In this document: positions 46,054-55,548 of the stretch, in pieces
How the letters are laid out: each line of letters begins with the position of its first letter
Numbering within the stretch: the stretch's first letter is position 1
Assembly (NCBI RefSeq): GCF_009939295.1
Contig: NZ_WVIC01000021.1
Coordinates: 1-64,000, forward strand
From: Petrachloros mirabilis ULC683
Lineage (GTDB): Bacteria > Cyanobacteriota > Cyanobacteriia > Thermosynechococcales > Thermosynechococcaceae
Reading direction: 5' to 3'
DNA: 64,000 nt
The notes under the pieces: model-generated
The model's database searches: none
What the model was told of the DNA's origin: nothing
What the model saw: the letters and a program-made list of their open reading frames with translations, nothing else
Translations under genes and position numbers: made by a program

Positions 46054-47307
46054 ATGCTAAACATGACGTGGGAATTCAAGCTAGAGCCAACCGAGGCGCA
46101 GGTTTCAGGGATTGAGGACATCCTAGATGTGTGCCGCAATGTCTGGAACTTTGCGTTGCGGGAACGAAAGGACTGGCTGGATTCCCGCAAGTCTCCGGTG
46201 AATGCGTGTTCGATTCGGCAAGAGTTTATCTTGCCAGCGGATGCATCATTTCCTAGCTATGCGCGGCAGTGCAAGTCACTGACGGCAGCCAAGGCTGATT
46301 TCCCCCGACTCAAGACCGTCAATGCCCAGGTGCTTCAGCAAGTTATTAGAAAACTGGAAGCCTCCTGGGAGTCATGGCGGTTAAAGCGTTCAGGGTTGCC
46401 CCGGTTCAAACAGCCGAGGCGAATGCGGTCGTTTGCATTCCCTCAAATGCTCAAGAACTGCGTCACCCCTGACGGAATCAAGCTGCCTCAACTGGGCTTG
46501 GTCAAGGTGCGCTGGTCTAGGGATATCCCTGATCTCTTTGAGGTCAAACAGGCCCGCATCGTTCGCAAGGCGTCAGGCTATTTCGTCATGCTGAGCCTTC
46601 AGGCTGAGGTTGATGTGCCCGCCGCAGTGCCTCATGGGCACCCGGTAGGGATTGACGTTGGGCTGGAATACTTTCTCTCAACGTCTGACGGAGAACAGGT
46701 CAAGCGACCTCGCTTTTTTGACAGGCTGCACCGCAAGCTGAAATTGCTGCAACGCAGACTGAAGACAAAGCAAAAAGGGTCGGCTAACTGGCTGAAACTT
46801 CAGCAGAAAATTGGGAGAGTTCATCAACGGATTGCCGACCATCGTAAAGACTGGCACTTCAAGCTGGCCCATCATCTCTGCGACGGCGCGGGAATGATTT
46901 TTGTGGAAGACCTGGACTTCCGCATCATGGCCAAGGGGATGCTAGGCAAGCACATGCTGGATGCTGGACTGGGTCAATTTACGAACCAAATCCTCCCCTG
47001 GGTTTGCTTCAAGCGCGATGTGTATTACGGGAAGGTTGACCCCCGTGGCACTTCTCAGGAGTGCCCTGACTGTGAGGTAGAGGTACGCAAAACCCTCTCA
47101 ACTCGTATCCATCACTGCCACAACTGCGGGTCAATCAAACCCCGGGATGTGGCAGCGGCTCAAGTCATTAATACCCGTGGGCAACGGGGAATTGAAACTG
47201 CCTGTGGAGTCGATGCGGCGGGGGCTGAGGTAACTCGGTCTAGCTGGCTGGCTTTGAAGCAGGAAATCTTTGGGGCGACCCAGGGAATCACCACCCATAT
47301 CGCCTAG
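46054..47307 (+). CDS. tnpB: TnpB (IS200/IS605-type), intact
   Basis: A 417-residue protein. It has an N-terminal wedge/helical region with ALRERKDWLDSRK, then a RuvC-like nuclease with D201 (GIDVGLEYF), E285 (FVEDLDFRIMAKGM) and D365 (KPRDVAAAQV), and a zinc finger CPDC/CHNC. All expected catalytic residues are present, so it may be an active RNA-guided nuclease. There is no TnpA in the window. It is a paralogue of the broken copy at 24233. The guide RNA would be expected near the 3' end, 47200-47400. Confidence 0.93.
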   Translation: MLNMTWEFKLEPTEAQVSGIEDILDVCRNVWNFALRERKDWLDSRKSPVNACSIRQEFILPADASFPSYARQCKSLTAAKADFPRLKTVNAQVLQQVIRKLEASWESWRLKRSGLPRFKQPRRMRSFAFPQMLKNCVTPDGIKLPQLGLVKVRWSRDIPDLFEVKQARIVRKASGYFVMLSLQAEVDVPAAVPHGHPVGIDVGLEYFLSTSDGEQVKRPRFFDRLHRKLKLLQRRLKTKQKGSANWLKLQQKIGRVHQRIADHRKDWHFKLAHHLCDGAGMIFVEDLDFRIMAKGMLGKHMLDAGLGQFTNQILPWVCFKRDVYYGKVDPRGTSQECPDCEVEVRKTLSTRIHHCHNCGSIKPRDVAAAQVINTRGQRGIETACGVDAAGAEVTRSSWLALKQEIFGATQGITTHIA

Positions 47308-47414
47308 CGATTGGGTGGTGAGGATGTCAATGTCCATAAATCATAACTGGCAAATTACAGTCTCTAATTCTGTCAGCAAGCCCTGATAACAGACATAGCA
47401 TTGAGATGTTTTGA

Positions 47415-48467
47415 TCAGCGCCGACTGCTGGATTTACCCATCAGTGGCCGCTTACGGCCAGATGAGTTTGCTCTCTTGTTTCGTGAAACAAGCCACTGCT
47501 GACCTAACGTTAAGAGCGATAAAGGGGAAAACTGAATGATTAATCTCTGATCCAATAAGGCTAAGCCTGCGCCTAGGGTCTCTGCGCTAATGACGACCAA
47601 GCGGTGGAGGGCTACTGAACTCAGGATCACCCCCATGGTCAGGCTGGGGGGCAAGTTCGGCAAATTGTTTAGCAGGGTAATCAAGGTGAGCTCAACCACG
47701 CCAACGCCACCAGGCAGGCCGGGCGTCACAAAGCCTAGCAGCCAAGCCACACTAGAAGCACTGATTAAAATGGGTATGAATTGCCATGAAACCGGGGTCA
47801 GAGCTGCAACCGTTAGCGTAAACCCTAAACCGCGCCAGAACAGATAGATAATTTCACCGACCAGGGGCCACAGTGGGTATCGACGCAGCGGTTGTTTCGA
47901 CCCCGTTTCCTGCCTGGTGCGGGGAAGAAACTTCCACATGAGCCGGATGAGAATGCGGGGATGCAGCAACACTAAAATTAAGCTGAGCGCCGAAAGAGAT
48001 GCTAAAACAGCACCTTCCGGGATACTCAGCAGCCCCCAGATGACGCCTGCTGCGACCATGAGCAAGGCATCTAACATCATGCTCAGACTGGCCAAGCCCA
48101 TGGGCACTCCCACTTTCATGGCTGCCAAGACCCGACCGTACAGATGCAACACATTGCTGGGAAGATACTGGGCTAAGTTAGTGGTGAGATAGACCTGAAT
48201 TGACCAGGCCAGGGAAATAGGCTGATTGAGATCTTGAAGAATAGCTCCCCAGACCCAGCCTGACCAAATGTAAGACAAGATGGTCATGCCCAAGGCCATG
48301 CCTAAACAAGCCCAACCCTGGGCTGTGATCTCAATGGCGGCTACTTCCTGCCAGTTTCGATAAAAGGTTAAGCCAAGAAAGATCAATAAGGTGACTAAAA
48401 AGCAGCCCTGAATGAACCGATGGTGACGGGTTGTAAAGCGCTTGAGCAAAGCCCACAGGGAAGTCAT
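47415..48467 (-). CDS. Flippase-like integral membrane protein (UPF0104)
   Basis: A 350-residue protein with about eight hydrophobic segments and the UPF0104/LPG synthase TM marks NLAQYLPSNVLHLYGRVLAA and FVTPGLPGGVGVVELTLITLL. The family is thought to move lipid-linked substrates. It starts 13 bases after the glycosyltransferase gene on the same strand, so it is probably part of a glycolipid or surface-polysaccharide operon. Confidence 0.87.
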   Translation of the reverse strand: MTSLWALLKRFTTRHHRFIQGCFLVTLLIFLGLTFYRNWQEVAAIEITAQGWACLGMALGMTILSYIWSGWVWGAILQDLNQPISLAWSIQVYLTTNLAQYLPSNVLHLYGRVLAAMKVGVPMGLASLSMMLDALLMVAAGVIWGLLSIPEGAVLASLSALSLILVLLHPRILIRLMWKFLPRTRQETGSKQPLRRYPLWPLVGEIIYLFWRGLGFTLTVAALTPVSWQFIPILISASSVAWLLGFVTPGLPGGVGVVELTLITLLNNLPNLPPSLTMGVILSSVALHRLVVISAETLGAGLALLDQRLIIQFSPLSLLTLGQQWLVSRNKRANSSGRKRPLMGKSSSRR

Positions 48468-48480
48468 GGCAGGGAGGTCA

Positions 48481-49797
48481 TCACCCAGATGTGGCGCAAG
48501 GAATAGGAGGTAAACTCAATTGCCCATGTCGATGGCTCACGGCAGTCCAGATGGGCAAGAGATCTTGAATCAGGATGCTCTGCCAAGAGGGCCAGTGGCA
48601 CCGGATATGCTCTGAACTTTGAACCCGCATGTGAGCCAGCAGCTTAGGGTTTTGGTACAGCGCTTCAATCTGGTCTGCCCAAACTTGAGGATCACGCTCA
48701 GACACAATCATGCCATCTTCGCCGACGACTTTGATCACCTGATGTGTTCCCCCTTTGCCAGACACCAAGCTGGGCAAGCCAGAGGCTTTGGCTTCAACGA
48801 CTACACTTCCTAGGGTCTCTGTTTCCGAGGGAAACACAAATAGGTCGCAACTGGCAAAAATCCTGCCTAGATCTTGGTGCTTGACACTGCCTAGCATGGA
48901 TACATGGTTGGCCAAGGCTGCTTGGATCGCGGATGCGCTGCTGCCTTGACCTACTACGACGGCATGGACGGGTAAGCCCCGCCTAACTAAAGCTTGCACG
49001 GCCTCTGCAAACACCATCACGTTTTTGCAGGCATCTAAACGCCCCACAAACAAGAGTAAAAATTTCTCGGGGGGGATGCCATAGGTTTGTTCAAGGTGGG
49101 TGCGATCGCGCTTCTGGGGCGAGAAATTCTCAAAGTTAATTCCCAATCTCAGGCGGGAAATTCGGTCTGGGGGCAAGACCTGTGCCACCTGGTCAAAATC
49201 GCTGGGCTGCGACACCCACACATGCTGGCAGGCGCGTAAGTAATGCTTGCGCTTTGCCTGTAAGAATGCCTGGTATCGGTCTGGAATGTGGAGTTGGGTC
49301 TGGAGCAGTGTCTTCACCCATTGGGGCGTGGGCAGTCCGGCAATCATCTGCTCTAGGTAGATACGGGCATATTGAGGCGTATCCGTATGGATAGAGGTGA
49401 CAAGTGGTTTTCTGGTCTTGAGGCAGTAACGCCGTGCCGTTTTCCCAAAGGTGAACAACGGATGGGTGGTGTGCACCACTTGATGCTGTTCCAGGTAGGG
49501 CATCAAGGCAGAATTGTAAGCCGCTAAATCGGTGTGATCAGGCACATCTCGCAGAAAAGAGATGCGCTCGGTGCTGAAGCGAGAGGGATGGGTGACAAAC
49601 CGCACATTGCGAGATAAGGGCATCACGCTGGCACGATGGCCTCCGGCCGGTCGAAGACCATCGCCCAATAGATGCAGGGTCAAATCCAGTTGCTCTGGGA
49701 CTTGAGTTGCTGCTTCAGCAAACTGTTCCCAGCACTTGACATGGCCGCCTGCTGTTGCCGTCCAGCGCAAATCGATGAAAACACCAACGGAAACCAT
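48481..49797 (-). CDS. GT4-type glycosyltransferase, copy 1
   Basis: A 438-residue retaining GT-B enzyme. The N-terminus VGVFIDLRWTATAGGHVKCW and the C-terminal donor-binding part (LLFVGRLDACKNVMVFAEAV, then CDLFVFPSETETLGSVVVEAKASG with the E-x7-E motif) are typical of GT4. ATG 49797 is chosen by alignment with copy 2; the frame extends upstream to 49893 without similarity. The acceptor is unknown. Confidence 0.9.
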   Translation of the reverse strand: MVSVGVFIDLRWTATAGGHVKCWEQFAEAATQVPEQLDLTLHLLGDGLRPAGGHRASVMPLSRNVRFVTHPSRFSTERISFLRDVPDHTDLAAYNSALMPYLEQHQVVHTTHPLFTFGKTARRYCLKTRKPLVTSIHTDTPQYARIYLEQMIAGLPTPQWVKTLLQTQLHIPDRYQAFLQAKRKHYLRACQHVWVSQPSDFDQVAQVLPPDRISRLRLGINFENFSPQKRDRTHLEQTYGIPPEKFLLLFVGRLDACKNVMVFAEAVQALVRRGLPVHAVVVGQGSSASAIQAALANHVSMLGSVKHQDLGRIFASCDLFVFPSETETLGSVVVEAKASGLPSLVSGKGGTHQVIKVVGEDGMIVSERDPQVWADQIEALYQNPKLLAHMRVQSSEHIRCHWPSWQSILIQDLLPIWTAVSHRHGQLSLPPIPCATSG

Positions 49798-49941
49798 ACG
49801 CGCCAATTCAGACGGGATAATCCGCTGTTCCCCAACGATGGATCTGCCTATTATAGGGCTCTGGAATCCCTTATGGCTTAACAAGGTTGGCAAACAAAGA
49901 CGCTAAATCGTCTAGGAGTCGGCCTCTGATCAAAGGCTGGG

Positions 49942-51198
49942 CTAGCTCATTTGCCTAGAAACCATGGCAGTCCAGATGGGCAAGAGATCTTGAAGCAGGA
50001 CGCTCTGCCAAGAGGGCCAGTGGGATCGAATATGATTGGAACTCTGAACCCCCATGTGAGCCAGCAACTTAGGGTTTTGATACAGCGCTTCGATCTGGTC
50101 TGCCCAAACCTGGGGATCACGCCCAGACACAATCATGCCATCTTCGCCGACGACTTTGATCATCTGATAAGAGCCTCCCTTATCAGACACTAGACAGGGC
50201 AGACCCGAGGCTTTGGCTTCAACGATCACATTGGCCAAGACCTCTGTTTCAGAAGGGAACACAAATAGATCACAACTGGCAAAGATTGTGCCTAGATCTT
50301 GATGCTGGACGTTACCTAGCATAGAAACATGATGACCCAGGGCTGCGGTAATCTCTGGTGCGCTTTTCCCTTGGCCAGCCACGATGGCATGGATGGGCAA
50401 GCCCCGCTCTAATAACATTTGCACAGCTTCCGCAAAAACCATGACATTTTTGCAAACATCTAAACGTCCCACAAACAAGAGTAAAAATTTGTCGGGGAGG
50501 ATGCCATAGGTTTGTTCAAGGTGGGTGCGATCGCGCTTCTGGGGCGAGAAATTTTCAAAGTTAATTCCCCGACCGAGCTTAGAGATTCTGTCTGGGGGCA
50601 GCACCTGGCTAGCCTGGTCAAAGTCGCTGGGCTGCGACACCCATACATGCTGACAGACCCGCCAGTAGTGTTCTCGCTTAGCCTGTAGATAGGCTTGGTA
50701 GCGAGCTGGAATTTGCAGTTGGTTTTGGAGGAACCGCTTAAACCAAGTCGGGGTGGGTAAGCCCGCAATGGTTTGTTCGATATAGATGCGGGCATATTGG
50801 GGCGTATCGGTGTGAATAGACGTCACCAGCGGCTTCCCAGATTTGAGGCAGTAGCGGTACGCCGTCTTGCCAAAGGTAAAGAGTGGATGGGTGGTATGCA
50901 CCACCTGATGCTGTTGCAAATAGGGAATCAGGGCAGGATTATAAGCCGCTAAGTCCGTGTGGTCAGGCACATCTTGGAGGAAAAAGATCCGCTCGGTACT
51001 AAAGCGAAAGGGATGGGTCACAAAGCGCACATGGCGAGATAAGGGCATCACACTCTTGCGATCGCCCAACACATGCAGCGTCAAATCCAGTTGATCAGGA
51101 AAGGCTGTGGCAGCCTCAGCAAAATGCTCCCAGCACTTAACGTGGCCGCCTGCCGTTGTGGTCCAGCGCAAATCGATAAAAACGCCCACAGAAACCAT
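49942..51198 (-). CDS. GT4-type glycosyltransferase, copy 2
   Basis: A 418-residue paralogue of copy 1, from which it is separated by 144 bases. Most of the sequence is shared, including FIDLRWTTTAGGHVKCWEHF, QPSDFDQASQVLPPDRIS and CDLFVFPSETEVLANVIVE. It lacks a short Gly-rich insertion (GLRPAGGHRA) present in copy 1. The tandem pair and the flippase-like gene are read in the same direction. Confidence 0.9.
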   Translation of the reverse strand: MVSVGVFIDLRWTTTAGGHVKCWEHFAEAATAFPDQLDLTLHVLGDRKSVMPLSRHVRFVTHPFRFSTERIFFLQDVPDHTDLAAYNPALIPYLQQHQVVHTTHPLFTFGKTAYRYCLKSGKPLVTSIHTDTPQYARIYIEQTIAGLPTPTWFKRFLQNQLQIPARYQAYLQAKREHYWRVCQHVWVSQPSDFDQASQVLPPDRISKLGRGINFENFSPQKRDRTHLEQTYGILPDKFLLLFVGRLDVCKNVMVFAEAVQMLLERGLPIHAIVAGQGKSAPEITAALGHHVSMLGNVQHQDLGTIFASCDLFVFPSETEVLANVIVEAKASGLPCLVSDKGGSYQMIKVVGEDGMIVSGRDPQVWADQIEALYQNPKLLAHMGVQSSNHIRSHWPSWQSVLLQDLLPIWTAMVSRQMS

Positions 51199-51434
51199 AT
51201 TTGCCCTTAAATATTGGTTGTGCCATGACCTTGCCCATCATACCGACTCTAGCGCCGTGAATTGGCTGCCATGGCAAGGCCATCAAGATCAGCTAGACAT
51301 AGCTACTGGGGGCATTACCCAGAGGTTTTGTCGCAAATCATCCCTGATTCTGCTCTGAAAATAGCTTCTCACGCCGAGAACTCGCTAAATTAGAACCAAT
51401 TCTCTCCATTTGGTGTCGAGGACAGATAGTTGCC

Positions 51435-53075
51435 ATGACAGCGACCTTACCCCAACGTTCCCAAACTCAGCAAACCAACCGCCGGACGCCCTACGTTCCC
51501 CATAACCAGCGCCGGATTCTGTGCATTTTTCCTAAGTACAGCCGCTCCTTTGGCACCTTCCATCACGCCTATCCCCTGATGGGCACGGTGCGGGCGTTTA
51601 TGCCCCCTCAAGGTATTTTGTTGGTGGCAGCCTATCTGCCTGCCCAGTGGGAGGTGCGCCTCATTGACGAAAATGTCGAACCTGCCACGGATGCTGACTA
51701 TCAATGGGCTGATGTGGTGATTACCAGTGGTATGCACATTCAGCGTCCCCAAATTAACCACATCAACGAACTGGCTCACTGCCATGGCAAAATTACGGTC
51801 GTGGGCGGCCCTTCGGTGTCTGGATGTCCGGAATACTACCCAGACTTTGACATACTGCGCATGGGCGAACTGGGCGATGCTGACAATGCCTTGATTGAGT
51901 ATCTCGATCATCATACTGAACGTCCCATGGAGCAACTGAAATTGGTCACCCAGGAACGGCTCCCCCTGGAAGAATTTCCAATTCCGGCCTACCACCATGT
52001 CAACTTGGCCAACTACTTTTTGGGCAGCGTCCAGTTTTCGAGTGGCTGTCCCTTCCGCTGCGAATTTTGTGACATTCCTGAACTCTATGGCCGCAACCCC
52101 CGCCTGAAAGATCCACGGCAAATCTTGGCAGAGCTGGATGCCATGCTGGCCTCGGGGAATCCAGGGGCGGTTTATTTTGTTGATGATAACTTTATTGGCA
52201 ACCGCCGCGCCGTCATGGAGCTGCTCCCCCACCTGATTGACTGGCAACAGCGTAATGGTTACCCAGTGCAGTTTGCCTGCGAGGCCACCCTTAACATTGC
52301 CCAAAGCCCCAAGCTTCTGGAAATGATGCGGGAAGCTTACTTCTGCACTGTCTTCTGCGGCATTGAAACCCCAGAAACCGAAGCCCTGCAATCAATTTCC
52401 AAAGATCAAAATTTAAGTATGCCGATTCTGGAAGCGGTGCAAACCTTGAATCGCTATGGCATGGAGGTGGTATCCGGCATCATTATTGGGTTTGATACCG
52501 ATACCCCAGAGACCGGCGATCGCATCTTAGAGTTTATTCGCGCCTCCAAAATTCCCACCCTGACCATTAACTTGCTGCATGCCCTGCCCAAAACGCCCCT
52601 GTGGCGACGACTTGAGGAAGCAGGTCGGCTGGTGCTAGATGATGACGCCCGTGAATCAAACGTAGAATTTTTGCTACCCCACGACCAGGTGGTCAACATG
52701 TGGCAGCGCTGTATCACGACTGCCTACGATCCTGAATTTCTCTATGAGCGGTTTGCCTATCACATGGAGCACACCTACCCCAACCGGATTACAGTGCCCA
52801 ACAGCAAGGCGCGAGTGAATTGGCCCAATATCAAGCGGGGGCTAACGATTATGGGCAATATTTTGGTGCGGATTGGTCTGTTTGGCGACTATCGTCGCAC
52901 CTTCTGGAAGCTAGCCTGGCCTGCTTTGAAAACAGGCAATATTGAAGGGGTCATCCATGTGGGTGTGGTGGGACATCATCTGATTAACTTTGCCCGCGAA
53001 TGTGCTGTGGGCAGCGAATCGGCTTCGTTCTATTCTCAGAAGGTGCGCCCAGAAACCCCCAAGGCGGCGGGCTAG
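51435..53075 (+). CDS. B12-binding radical SAM protein, copy 1
   Basis: A 546-residue protein. The N-terminal half is a cobalamin-binding-like Rossmann domain (LCIFPKYSRSFG, VRLIDENVEPATDADY, ITVVGGPSVSG). The 4Fe-4S motif SSGCPFRCEFCDIPELYGR is near residue 204. The radical SAM barrel continues with FVDDNFIGNRR, FCGIETPE and GIIIGFDTD, and a C-terminal DUF4070-type domain follows. The reaction is unknown. A relative is at 62628. Confidence 0.9.
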   Translation: MTATLPQRSQTQQTNRRTPYVPHNQRRILCIFPKYSRSFGTFHHAYPLMGTVRAFMPPQGILLVAAYLPAQWEVRLIDENVEPATDADYQWADVVITSGMHIQRPQINHINELAHCHGKITVVGGPSVSGCPEYYPDFDILRMGELGDADNALIEYLDHHTERPMEQLKLVTQERLPLEEFPIPAYHHVNLANYFLGSVQFSSGCPFRCEFCDIPELYGRNPRLKDPRQILAELDAMLASGNPGAVYFVDDNFIGNRRAVMELLPHLIDWQQRNGYPVQFACEATLNIAQSPKLLEMMREAYFCTVFCGIETPETEALQSISKDQNLSMPILEAVQTLNRYGMEVVSGIIIGFDTDTPETGDRILEFIRASKIPTLTINLLHALPKTPLWRRLEEAGRLVLDDDARESNVEFLLPHDQVVNMWQRCITTAYDPEFLYERFAYHMEHTYPNRITVPNSKARVNWPNIKRGLTIMGNILVRIGLFGDYRRTFWKLAWPALKTGNIEGVIHVGVVGHHLINFARECAVGSESASFYSQKVRPETPKAAG

Positions 53076-53238
53076 CAGCAGGCACTAGCCCCAAGTGGGG
53101 CAGTTGTCGTAGACAATGGGAACAGATCGTTCTCAGTATGCTGGGAGTCGTGATCCTAACCTCAATCATGGTTGAGACTGAGGAACGTTAGATTTTGCTG
53201 CTATAAGTGTTTTGGGCGTTGATGGAGAATAACAAACT

Positions 53239-53589
53239 ATGACGGAACCGAGCGATGGCTCCCAAGAGCCAGTCTCTGACTATCGCACCGAAGTACAGTC
53301 GCCCGTGATTGATACGAAGGCCACCACTGAGGAGCAAAAAACCCGTGTGGAAGAGTTTGTCGTCTCTGGCCGCTCCCTGTTTGGCCGCATGAAAGAAGTG
53401 TTTCAAGAAAGCAATGTCCGCCGTATTGTGGTAAAAACTGAGGGGGGTAAGACCCTGCTAGATTTGCCTTTGACCGTGGGAGTTGCTGGCGGCGTTGCTG
53501 GCACCATTATGTTTCCGTTAGTCATGGCCTTGGGTGTGGTGGGCTTTCTGGCAGCTCGACTCACCATTGTGGTAGAAAAGAGCATTTAG
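53239..53589 (+). CDS. DUF4342 family protein
   Basis: A 116-residue protein with a disordered acidic start, a helical part (EEFVVSGRSLFGRMKEVFQE) and a beta/hydrophobic end (VVKTEGGKTLLDLPLTVGVA, GTIMFPLVMALGVVGFLAARL). This is the DUF4342 layout. It is likely membrane-associated. Its function is unknown. Weak GGAG upstream. Confidence 0.82.
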   Translation: MTEPSDGSQEPVSDYRTEVQSPVIDTKATTEEQKTRVEEFVVSGRSLFGRMKEVFQESNVRRIVVKTEGGKTLLDLPLTVGVAGGVAGTIMFPLVMALGVVGFLAARLTIVVEKSI

Positions 53590-53607
53590 TAAAGTGCCAA
53601 TTAAGTC

Positions 53608-54162
53608 ATGAGCGATTTGCAGAGATTTGTCAATTTCTGTAGAAATATACAACCACAAAGCCAGGAAGATATTCGGCATTTTTTTGAGGGTGTCATCTAT
53701 TTTCCCTATGACAATGAATTGCTGCTACAGTCATTTTTGCATTTGAATGTTACTGATTACTTTCCTTTTTGCAAGGACTTACTTCTGTTTGAGAAATCTC
53801 CAAATGGCTCCAATACAGACAAGGGCAAGTGCGATTTTGTATATTTAACAAGAGATGAGAAGATTGCTCTTATCGAGACTAAATTTATAGACACTGAAAA
53901 AACGGGCACTACAAACCGCACCAAACGAAATCATCATCGAAACAAAGTTTTTGAACAGGCAATTACCTTGAAGCAGAAATTTTCTGATCAGTGGAATATA
54001 TCTACTGATCTAATCAAGTGCTGTGTTTTTACAACGGAAGATTTGGCTTATCGAAATGAGTCTACTGATGTCGATTCAAAGCACATTTTGATTAAACAAT
54101 TAAGACAATGGCAACAAGAAGCTAAAATTGCCTTGTCCGGCCAGGGGCACGGGTTAGGCTAG
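53608..54162 (+). CDS. Orphan PD-(D/E)XK nuclease-like protein
   Basis: A 184-residue protein, AT-rich compared with its neighbours, which suggests recent acquisition. The nuclease core appears in KCDFVYLTRDEKIALIETKF: an Asp, then E-x-K (ETK) on the next strand, followed by the basic helix NHHRNKVFEQAITLKQK. This fits a PD-(D/E)XK fold. No modification enzyme or helicase partner is adjacent. The function is unknown; defence or repair is possible but not shown. Confidence 0.6.
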   Translation: MSDLQRFVNFCRNIQPQSQEDIRHFFEGVIYFPYDNELLLQSFLHLNVTDYFPFCKDLLLFEKSPNGSNTDKGKCDFVYLTRDEKIALIETKFIDTEKTGTTNRTKRNHHRNKVFEQAITLKQKFSDQWNISTDLIKCCVFTTEDLAYRNESTDVDSKHILIKQLRQWQQEAKIALSGQGHGLG

Positions 54163-54260
54163 GTTGATACCGACTTGCCCCAGAGGATATTTAGGGCTGC
54201 TGTTATCAACAACATTACTTTTCTGATCAATCCAAACATTCTAAGCTAAGCTCTAATATA

Positions 54261-54367
54261 TATAGCGGTTCTCACCTGAGTGAAGTATGGGTTGTGGGAG
54301 TGGAATCCCTACGCAGGAGGCATTGCCCCCTGCACCCCATGTACTCCATTGATCTGTAAACTGCTAT
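54261..54367 (+). repeat. Diverged copy of the TATAGCGGTT repeat
   Basis: About 107 bp, roughly 90% like the copies at 61029 and 62464, starting TATAGCGGTTCTCACCTGAG and ending near CTGCTATGG. The two inner hairpins are partly decayed. The next gene starts after it at 54442; a frame beginning inside the repeat is not its true start. Confidence 0.8.
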
Positions 54368-54441
54368 GGATCTCAGGTGTGCTGGTTTGCGATCGCACCC
54401 CTTTCTTGTTCACTTACCCTGTTGCAGTTCCGTCAACCGCC

Positions 54442-55293
54442 ATGGACGCACTGACCCCAATTCCCACTGTGCCCACAGGAACCGTGGCACACATGGCTGT
54501 TCCCATCAGACAGTTACAATTTCGATGGGAACCCGATTATCAAATGTTGGCCTGTGACGATCAGGTCAATGAATTTCAGGGTGCCCCGAAGACCGAGCCT
54601 TCTCACGACCTAACCCACCTGATCATTGCCGCCTGTCAGCACCTTCCTTGGGAACCCCAAGGCCCCCGTGAACTAGTTTGTATGGCCGAATACAATGCCG
54701 TCCTACTGGAAAACTTCTTTGATAAGACCTGCAATGCGGTGATCTTTGGCACCACCACTGACTTCGAGACCCTAGCTTCAGCGGTTGAGTACATGGACTG
54801 GTTCGTGAACGAGCATTATGCCCCTTTCCCAACTTCAGCCGAAGCTGCCTTCCTACGATTTTGTCGCTTTATTGACCCATTTATTGTGTCGCGGTTATTT
54901 CCCTACTATCTAGCCGTTAAACGTTACGAGCGTAACCATCCTGATTATCGACAGGCTAAGTACCAGTTTCAGTTCACCTCCCATACCCAGCCTGCGGTGG
55001 ATGAAGGGGGTTGGCTAGCCCAATGGTCGATTTATCGCCAGCTCAGGGCAGCCCAAAGTGCCCTGGGGATGGTCAGCTCTCCCCAAGAGTTTCGAGTTGA
55101 ACAAATCCTCAAGCAGGTTGACCAACTCCTCACCGACTCACCTCCTGCGATCGCTCCTGCACCCCATCTCACGGATGAGCTTGCAAGCCGACTGGCTACT
55201 ATTGAGGCTCAATTAACCCAGATTGATCACCTCAACCAGCGACTTGCCGAGCTGGAGCAACGCACTCGTCTTCCAGAAGGGTCTGGGGTTTGA
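54442..55293 (+). CDS. Hypothetical protein, 283 aa
   Basis: The product is not recognised. It is soluble, with a helical middle (YMDWFVNEHYAPFPTSAEAA, FCRFIDPFIVSRLFPYYLAVK) and a C-terminal coiled coil (LATIEAQLTQIDHLNQRLAE). ATG 54442 was chosen because the frame upstream runs through a repeat. It has no membrane segment or catalytic motif that I can name. Confidence 0.6.
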   Translation: MDALTPIPTVPTGTVAHMAVPIRQLQFRWEPDYQMLACDDQVNEFQGAPKTEPSHDLTHLIIAACQHLPWEPQGPRELVCMAEYNAVLLENFFDKTCNAVIFGTTTDFETLASAVEYMDWFVNEHYAPFPTSAEAAFLRFCRFIDPFIVSRLFPYYLAVKRYERNHPDYRQAKYQFQFTSHTQPAVDEGGWLAQWSIYRQLRAAQSALGMVSSPQEFRVEQILKQVDQLLTDSPPAIAPAPHLTDELASRLATIEAQLTQIDHLNQRLAELEQRTRLPEGSGV

Positions 55294-55308
55294 CTCGGGT
55301 TGAATTTT

Positions 55309-55350
55309 GCGGAGCTGTAGATCCAGCAAGATTTTCCTGACAGGACACCT
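55309..55350. repeat. Fragment of GTTCCGTCAGG-type element
   Basis: Contains ATTTTCCTGACAGGACAC, matching the GTTCCGTCAGG end of the family on the minus strand, preceded by a short GGAGCTGTAGATCC arm. The other end is missing, so it is a relic. Confidence 0.45.
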
Positions 55351-55390
55351 GTGCCAGGAAATTTTGGAGCAGAACAGGTTTTGGTATTTA

Positions 55391-55544
55391 ACGTGAGTTC
55401 GACAGCTCTCGTCTGCCCTCACCCCCTAGCCCCCTCTCCCAACATTGGGAGAGGGGGAACAGAGCACAAATTCAAGGTTTTAGCCCCTCTCCCAGGATTG
55501 GGAGAGGGGTTGGGGTGAGGGCGGATAAGTCGTCGAACTCACGT
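55391..55544. repeat. ACGTGAGTTCGAC-ended element at the holA stop
   Basis: A 154-bp element in inverse orientation to the copy at 27003, with the same terminal repeats. GTATTTA precedes it and GTGTTTA follows, a 7-bp target duplication with one change. The TTTA of the right copy contains the TAA stop of holA on the minus strand. Confidence 0.85.
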
Positions 55545-55548
55545 GTGT

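Noticed and set aside
51447-52391. Minus-strand frame of 314 codons opposite the first radical SAM gene
   Set aside because: Shadow of a well-supported radical SAM gene; no family motifs.
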